A stretch of 64,000 nucleotides of DNA, taken from NCBI RefSeq assembly GCF_900198405.1, contig NZ_FZMR01000023.1:1-64000 (forward strand), written 5' to 3'. Each line of letters begins with the position of its first letter. The first letter of the stretch is position 1. The DNA comes from Helicobacter cetorum. Lineage in GTDB: Bacteria; Campylobacterota; Campylobacteria; Campylobacterales; Helicobacteraceae. Position numbers and translations under genes: made by a program. Shown in pieces: positions 55,776-61,002 of the stretch. The notes under the pieces were generated by a model. The model worked only from the letters and a program-made list of their open reading frames with translations. It did not search any database and was not told where the DNA came from.

Positions 55776-56522
55776 TTATCTTTTAAGCTCATCAATTTGT
55801 TCTTCCAAGAGCTTTATTTTTTTTCTAAACTCCTTGTTTTCATTTAAAAAGCGTTTGTTATCTCTATCAAGCTCATCTAGTTCATTCACTCTCTTTTGCA
55901 TGCTTTCATTATCCTTTTTGATGGTTTCATTTTCCTTTTTAATGACTTCTAATTGATCTAACTCTGTTTTTAGAGCTTGGTTTTCATGGATTAAATCCAT
56001 ATTTTGAATTTCTAAATCTCTTGCCTTATCTCTAAAACTCTCTAATCCCTCGTTTGTTGCAAGCTTATCTTTTAAGACTTGATTTTCATTTTCTAAACGG
56101 CTCAATTCATTTTTAAGATGGGTGTTTTTATCAACAAGCATAGCTATTTCTACATCTTTATTTTCTATAACTTTATCTTTAGCTTTATTTTCTTTTGGGT
56201 CTATGCTTAATAGCTTTTTACTTTGATTAGTTCCTTCCCCTACTCCTGACGCATGCAATTTGAAAAGTTCATCATCAAGCTTTTTATTTTTTTCATCTAA
56301 TTCCTTAATCCTATATATCAGCTGAACATACTTTGATCTTAAGACATCTTTTTTGGTCTCACTAATGCCTTGTAAGCCACCAATAAGATATTGGATTTCT
56401 CCATCTAATCTTTTAACATCTTCGCTAAGTTTTTTAAAAAATTCAATCTGATCTGCAGTCCATTTACCACTATTTATCATAATGTTTAAAACGCCACCAC
56501 CAATATCTGTTACAATACCCAT
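55776..56522 (-). CDS. Coiled-coil protein with glycine-rich N-terminus
   Basis: A 248 aa protein. Residues 1-20 (MGIVTDIGGGVLNIMINSGK) are mildly hydrophobic. Two helical segments follow, then a long coiled coil from about 100 to the end with heptads (ENQVLKDKLATNEGLESF, LDRDNKRFLNENKEFRKKIK). The C-terminal pattern D-R-D-N-K-R-F-L-N-E is shared with the 101 aa protein encoded just upstream, which points to duplication or paired assembly. No enzyme motif. Confidence 0.75.
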   Translation of the reverse strand: MGIVTDIGGGVLNIMINSGKWTADQIEFFKKLSEDVKRLDGEIQYLIGGLQGISETKKDVLRSKYVQLIYRIKELDEKNKKLDDELFKLHASGVGEGTNQSKKLLSIDPKENKAKDKVIENKDVEIAMLVDKNTHLKNELSRLENENQVLKDKLATNEGLESFRDKARDLEIQNMDLIHENQALKTELDQLEVIKKENETIKKDNESMQKRVNELDELDRDNKRFLNENKEFRKKIKLLEEQIDELKR

Positions 56523-56552
56523 ATCATTCTCCTTTTTAAAATTAAAATTCTG

Positions 56553-56858
56553 CTAGGATAATTTTCTTAGCAGTTCAATGTTTTCTTCTTCTAAGCGTCT
56601 GATTTCAGCTTTTAATTCCTTGATTTCATTCAAAAAACGCTTATTATCCCTATCAATCCCATCTAAATCAGCTAATTTTTGCTTGAAATTAGCGTTCTCA
56701 TTTTCTAGCTTTTCTAGCGTTAACTTTAAGTCGTAATGACTAGAAGTTACATTATCTATCGTATCGCACAATTCATTCATAACACCTATTGCTTGACCAT
56801 AAGTAACGCAACCCTTTCTAACACTCGCATACGCAGTGCTATTGGTTTTTTCTGCCAT
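56553..56858 (-). CDS. Small coiled-coil protein of the FtsK/WXG operon
   Basis: A 101 aa protein: a short N-terminal segment (TAYASVRKGCVTYGQAIGVM), then coiled coil with IDRDNKRFLNEIKELKAEIR. The C-terminal 50 residues resemble those of the 248 aa protein encoded 30 bp downstream. It starts 13 bp after the phase-variable first gene of the operon. No known family. Confidence 0.72.
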   Translation of the reverse strand: MAEKTNSTAYASVRKGCVTYGQAIGVMNELCDTIDNVTSSHYDLKLTLEKLENENANFKQKLADLDGIDRDNKRFLNEIKELKAEIRRLEEENIELLRKLS

Positions 56859-56871
56859 ACTCTAACCCCTT

Positions 56872-58014
56872 TTAATCCCTTGTTTCTACAACGCTATAAC
56901 AAATTTCATTTTTGTATTTATAGCCTTGCAAGACAACTCTTTCTATTACCCCACTTCTTTTTTGCTCGCTACGCAATGTAGTGCAGTCATTGTTATAATT
57001 ACTGCCAACAGCCACTTCTAAACGAGTGAAATCCTTATGCTTAACGCATGAAAAAAGAGCGTTAAAAAACTCTGCTAATTCCTCCCCTTTCTGTCGGTTT
57101 TCTTTGAGCTGTTGTTGAGTGGTTTCATAGATTGTCTTAAGATAGTATTGAGTGTCCGCTAAGATATACCCAATTAAATCTAGTGTGTTATAAGTTTCTT
57201 TGATGAATCCAAAATTAAAGCAGTTTTTAACTTTTAAAAACAAGTCATATAGCTGTGATAAATCCTTAACTGGAGCGTAGCTTTTTTCTAGTGCCTCTTT
57301 TTCAAGTCGCAATGCACCCTTTTCTTTTTCTAAATTCTCTATTTTTTGATTTAAATGAGATTTTTCATTCCCTAAGCTCTTGAGATTGTATTCTAAAGAA
57401 CGCTCATTTTGCTCTAGCTTGATTAATTCAGCTCGCTTGTTTTCAAGCTCTTGATTGAGCTGTGATTTTTCTTGTTTTAGCGTCTCTACTTGCCTAATGG
57501 AAGAAGTTAGCTCTTTTTCTTTTTCGTCTATATTAGTTTTTAAGCTCTCTATTTGTTGCTCTAAATCATCATTCTTAGATTTTAAGCGATCGTTTTCATT
57601 TTTTAGCTCATCAAGGTTTTTTTGGAAATTTTTATTTTCCTCTTTAAGCTTTTTGCATTCCTTGCACTCAGTTGACTCTGTTTTTAGCCCTTGGCTGTCT
57701 GCTTGTATCTCTTTTGGTTGGTTATTTTGTGGGTTTTGTGTGTAGCTATACCCTAAACTGCTAGAACGATGAGATAGTTGCTTGAGTTTGTTAATTTCCT
57801 CTTGTAACCCATTAATTTTACTCTCTAATCCACTAACTCTCTTATTTATATCACTTTTAAAATCATTGATAGCACTCTCAATCGTTTTTTTAATTTTTTC
57901 GTTACGTTCAGCCTCTGTGATGGTAGCATAGCAGTTTTCTACGCTACTTCTACTGCCTTCATTGCATGCGGGGGGGGGGGGGGTGGAACCATCTTTAATA
58001 TCCTTTTTGAGCAT
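56872..58014 (-). CDS. Phase-variable coiled-coil protein, first gene of the operon
   Basis: A 380 aa protein, with a C14 tract near its 5' end encoding four Pro (STPPPPACNEGS, residues about 10-21). It then has a long coiled coil (about 45-245) and a C-terminal folded region of about 130 aa with QLYDLFLKVKNCFNFGF and a Cys/Arg-containing end. At 14 C the frame from the first ATG (58014) is open. A second ATG at 57992 has a better ribosome-binding site (AAAAAGGA) but would be in frame only with 15 C. Positional equivalent of HP0058, which I recall as a poly-C gene. Function unknown. Confidence 0.8.
   Translation of the reverse strand: MLKKDIKDGSTPPPPACNEGSRSSVENCYATITEAERNEKIKKTIESAINDFKSDINKRVSGLESKINGLQEEINKLKQLSHRSSSLGYSYTQNPQNNQPKEIQADSQGLKTESTECKECKKLKEENKNFQKNLDELKNENDRLKSKNDDLEQQIESLKTNIDEKEKELTSSIRQVETLKQEKSQLNQELENKRAELIKLEQNERSLEYNLKSLGNEKSHLNQKIENLEKEKGALRLEKEALEKSYAPVKDLSQLYDLFLKVKNCFNFGFIKETYNTLDLIGYILADTQYYLKTIYETTQQQLKENRQKGEELAEFFNALFSCVKHKDFTRLEVAVGSNYNNDCTTLRSEQKRSGVIERVVLQGYKYKNEICYSVVETRD
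57970..57983. repeat. G14/C14 tract in the 5' coding end
   Basis: Fourteen G on the plus strand, C on the coding strand, about 10 codons into the first gene of the FtsK/WXG operon. A change of one base would shift the frame and cause early termination. This is a typical slipped-strand phase-variation site. Confidence 0.95.
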
Positions 58015-58032
58015 TTTTGATTGACAAGGCTT

Positions 58033-58038
58033 ATTATA
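58033..58038 (-). promoter_or_regulatory. -10 box of the FtsK/WXG operon
   Basis: A perfect TATAAT on the minus strand, about 19 bp before the first ATG, predicting a transcript that starts near 58026 and a leader of only about 12 nt to the first ATG, or about 34 nt to the second ATG. Confidence 0.6.
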
Positions 58039-58172
58039 CAGATAAAAATCTAATATGTCGTTTTTAAATCGCTATGATGATTTTTTATACACTATGCTTT
58101 GTGGCTCAGAAAAAAGTCAAAAAAAACACCATATAAGTGTAGCAAGGTGTGGAAAAATGGCAGATGCAACAA

Positions 58173-58192
58173 GCACTCAAACACTTGAATGC
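58173..58192. repeat. Hairpin in the gap before the lipoprotein gene
   Basis: GCACTCAA and TTGAATGC pair around a 4 nt loop with one wobble. It is followed on the plus strand by TTTAAGACTTTTT. It lies in a 263 bp gap between two minus-strand transcription units and may end an antisense or upstream transcript. Confidence 0.4.
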
Positions 58193-58277
58193 TTTAAGAC
58201 TTTTTCAAAACAACCCTAGAATTGTATTTGAAAAAGCCGTTATAATCTTTGCTTTTTAATCGTTGTAGTTTATATAA

Positions 58278-58463
58278 CTAATATCTTGTATCCCAATGAG
58301 TTTGATTCGTATAGTAGGAGTCGCCAAAGTCTTCAGGCATGTAGCGAACCTTTTCTTTCTCGCTAGAAGAAAAGCCATTATGCACCAAACGCTTAGTATC
58401 AAAGTAAGCACAACCACTCAACAAAGAAACCCCTACAATAACGCTATTTCTAATTATTTTCAT
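58278..58463 (-). CDS. Small lipoprotein
   Basis: A 61 aa protein with a lipoprotein signal peptide and lipobox (VGVSLLSGCAYFD, Cys18), leaving a 44 residue mature part rich in Tyr, Asp and charged residues (ending TNQTHWDTRY). It is a single-gene unit on the minus strand, divergent from haoC. Position fits HP0057. Function unknown. Confidence 0.7.
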   Translation of the reverse strand: MKIIRNSVIVGVSLLSGCAYFDTKRLVHNGFSSSEKEKVRYMPEDFGDSYYTNQTHWDTRY

Positions 58464-58760
58464 TTTTTTATCCTATATTTTTTAATTTATAATAATATTT
58501 TTAAAGTTTATATAACCATTAAATTATTATGCAATGGTAATGATTATTTTTAAACCAATAGTAAATGAAAAAAATTATACTCATAATCCTTGAGCTATCA
58601 ATTTCAAAAATTTCAATAATAAATCAAAAGTAACAGATTACTTGCTAAAATTCATCAATTAGTGATAATCAACTATCACTATTTATGGGAATTGTATTAG
58701 TAATTTGCACACTTGATTTTATTTGAAGTGTAGTTTTAGATTTATCTGTAGGGGATAACC
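58464..58760. promoter_or_regulatory. Divergent control region with Fur-like box and a palindrome
   Basis: It separates the lipoprotein gene from haoC. At 58538-58552 TAATGATTATTTTTA matches 12 of 14 defined positions of the H. pylori Fur palindrome TAATAATnATTATTA. At 58660-58681 TAGTGATA and TATCACTA form a perfect inverted repeat with a 6 bp spacer, a good operator candidate about 80 bp upstream of haoC. AGGGG at 58750-58754 precedes the haoC TTG start. Confidence 0.55.
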
Positions 58761-59393
58761 TTGAAAGAATTGATTAGAAAAAACCGCTATCTCGTGTTAT
58801 TGATTTTTGTCTTGGGGGGCATTGTTGGCATGATATTCTCGCTCATTAGTGCAGAGATGATAGAAAAAACTGCTGATGATAAATTTTGTGGCTCATGCCA
58901 TATTATGCAACCTGAGGTTAATGCGTTCTTGCAAGATACTCATGGAGGGAATAATAAGGTTGGTTTTAAAGCTAGATGCGTAGATTGTCATTTACCCCAT
59001 GATAGCGTTACGCATTATCTCATTCAAAAGGCTAAATCTGGCTTAAATGATGTCATTGGAAACACATTCTTTAACCCTAAAACCCATGTGAATTGGGAAG
59101 AAAGGCGTAGAGAGGCTAAAAGATTTGTGCCTGATTCTGGGTGCTTACATTGTCATGGAAATTTAAGGAATGCGACTCAGAGCAATTTAAAATCTTTCTT
59201 ACCCCACAGAGACTATTTTGAAAAATACACGACTAAAACTTGCGTGGAATGCCACATTAATAAAGTGGGACATAAAAATTTAAGCCAGCACTTGAAAAAC
59301 TATCTTAAAGAAGACTATCGTCCCTACCCTGAGCATTCTTTAAAAGAAGAGGCTCAAAAAATGACTCACCCCAATACAAAGGAGCGAAAATAA
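58761..59393 (+). CDS. haoC: NapC/NirT-family tetrahaem cytochrome c, partner of the Hao-type enzyme
   Basis: A 210 aa membrane-anchored quinol dehydrogenase. One N-terminal helix (YLVLLIFVLGGIVGMIFSL), then four CxxCH haem motifs: CGSCH, CVDCH, CLHCH, CVECH. NapC/NrfH proteins take electrons from menaquinol to a periplasmic reductase. It starts at a TTG with AGGGG 7 nt upstream and its stop codon touches the start of the octahaem gene. NrfH-like or TorC-like names are alternatives, but the partner gene points to HaoC. Confidence 0.85.
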   Translation: MKELIRKNRYLVLLIFVLGGIVGMIFSLISAEMIEKTADDKFCGSCHIMQPEVNAFLQDTHGGNNKVGFKARCVDCHLPHDSVTHYLIQKAKSGLNDVIGNTFFNPKTHVNWEERRREAKRFVPDSGCLHCHGNLRNATQSNLKSFLPHRDYFEKYTTKTCVECHINKVGHKNLSQHLKNYLKEDYRPYPEHSLKEEAQKMTHPNTKERK

Positions 59394-60763
59394 TGTTTAA
59401 GCGATTGAGTTTAGTCTTTTTGACTTTAGTTAGTTTGCACGCAGATACAAACAACAAGGGCGGGAGCAATGTAAACTCTCCGGGCTTGCAAACCAATGTG
59501 CAGTTAAAGGTTTTTCGTGAGTTAAAACCTGAGGCAAAGGGTTGCATAGAGTGCCACGCCAAAGAAAATCCAGGAGTGGTAAATGATTGGCGTAAATCTA
59601 GGCATGCGCATGCAGGCGTAAGCTGTATTGACTGCCATGGAACTACCAAAGATTCGCCTATGCTTACTATGGATGGGCATAAAGGCTCTAAGACTCCTAT
59701 TTCAGTGCTAGTCTCCCCTAATGTGTGCGGAAAATGCCATGAAAAAGAGGTTAAAGAGTTTCATCAAAGCGGACACTCAAGAGGTGCTTTACAACCTTTA
59801 GCTAAAGGGAATATGCGAGAACTTATGCGTATGATTGAGGGCAGAAACCACCCCGATTTGAAACAAGCTCCAGAAGCTACCGGATGTTTCCAATGTCATG
59901 GAACGGTTATCAAATTGGACAAAAACCACAGACCAACGCCTGAAACTTGGCCTACTTATGGTATTGGCACAGCATTCCCTGATGGTTCTGTAGGAAATTG
60001 TGCGAGCTGTCATAGTGCACATAAATTCAGTTTAGCAGAGAGCAGAAAGCCTGCAGCATGCGCATCTTGTCATATGGGACCTGACCATCCAGATATTGAA
60101 ATTTATAACAATTCTATGCATGGACATATCTTCAATTCTGAGAACGCTAAATGGAATTTTGACGCAGCGCCGGGAACTTGGGGAGTGGCAGATTTTAGAG
60201 CGCCTACTTGTGCGACATGTCATATGAGTGGAAACTCCAAATCTGATGTTACCCACAATGTAAGCCGCCGCTTGAAGTGGAATATGTTTGCCCCAAGAAG
60301 TGAGTTAAGAACCGGAGGGTATGAAACTGCTGCTAATGATTGGGCTAATGGCTTTAAGATCACTAAGGGTAATATCCTAGCGGGTAATCCTAAAGGACCA
60401 GATGCTGCAAGAGAAGAGATGAAAGCGGTATGTAAAGATTGCCACACCGTTAAGCATGTTGAAAATGTCTTCACTATGGGCGATAAGAATGTCATGCTCT
60501 TTAACACCTATTATGATGATGCGGTCAAAATGCGTGATGAGCTTAAAAAGAAAGGCTTGTTAGAAAAAGACCCATGGAGTGATGAATTCCAAAAAACATT
60601 CTACCACTTATGGCACCATGAGGGTCGCAGAATGCGTCATGGCGGTCTTATGGGAGCACCAGATTATTCACACTGGCATGGAGTTTTTGAAGTGCAACAA
60701 GACATTCGCAAGCTCAAAAAGATTTATGATAAGCGTATGAAAAGTGGCAAGATTGAGGATTAA
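59393..60763 (+). CDS. haoA: Octahaem hydroxylamine oxidoreductase-family cytochrome c (epsilon-Hao type)
   Basis: A 456 aa periplasmic protein with signal peptide (FKRLSLVFLTLVSLHA) and eight CxxCH motifs: CIECH, CIDCH, CGKCH, CFQCH, CASCH, CASCH, CATCH, CKDCH. Eight haems and this spacing mark the HAO family, not pentahaem NrfA. In Campylobacterota such enzymes work with HaoC as reductases, probably of nitrite or hydroxylamine to ammonia, in anaerobic respiration. H. pylori has no such gene as far as I recall. The substrate is inferred from family knowledge. Confidence 0.85.
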   Translation: MFKRLSLVFLTLVSLHADTNNKGGSNVNSPGLQTNVQLKVFRELKPEAKGCIECHAKENPGVVNDWRKSRHAHAGVSCIDCHGTTKDSPMLTMDGHKGSKTPISVLVSPNVCGKCHEKEVKEFHQSGHSRGALQPLAKGNMRELMRMIEGRNHPDLKQAPEATGCFQCHGTVIKLDKNHRPTPETWPTYGIGTAFPDGSVGNCASCHSAHKFSLAESRKPAACASCHMGPDHPDIEIYNNSMHGHIFNSENAKWNFDAAPGTWGVADFRAPTCATCHMSGNSKSDVTHNVSRRLKWNMFAPRSELRTGGYETAANDWANGFKITKGNILAGNPKGPDAAREEMKAVCKDCHTVKHVENVFTMGDKNVMLFNTYYDDAVKMRDELKKKGLLEKDPWSDEFQKTFYHLWHHEGRRMRHGGLMGAPDYSHWHGVFEVQQDIRKLKKIYDKRMKSGKIED

Positions 60764-60775
60764 AAATCCTAACAA

Positions 60776-60806
60776 ACTTAGATAAAGCTTAGGGCTTTGT
60801 CTAAGT
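60776..60806 (+). terminator. Hairpin terminator after haoA
   Basis: ACTTAGATAAAGC and GCTTTGTCTAAGT form a 13 bp stem with one wobble and a 5 nt loop, 13 bp after the haoA stop codon. There is no strong T run after it. Confidence 0.7.
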
Positions 60807-61002
60807 CAAACCCCCCTTTAACCCACAAACCAATTTTTTCTTAGTTTTCAAATGATATAAACATCTAAAAGTGTGAATAAGTTACATACTTAGTATTTTT
60901 TGCATGCCTTATATACTTATGATAAGCATTATTAAATGAAATCAGTAACTAAAACCATGCTAAAATCAAGGCTGGAATTAAGGAAAGCTAAAGGAGAATT
61001 AA

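Noticed and set aside
48096-58014. Canonical type VII, type VI or type IV secretion system
   Set aside because: No membrane-channel subunits, no sheath, tube or VirB proteins. Only the ATPase, WXG-like and SUKH-like parts resemble type VII, so the term is used as a comparison only.
59393-60763. NrfA-type pentahaem nitrite reductase
   Set aside because: Eight CxxCH motifs and no CxxCK catalytic haem motif, so the HAO family fits better.
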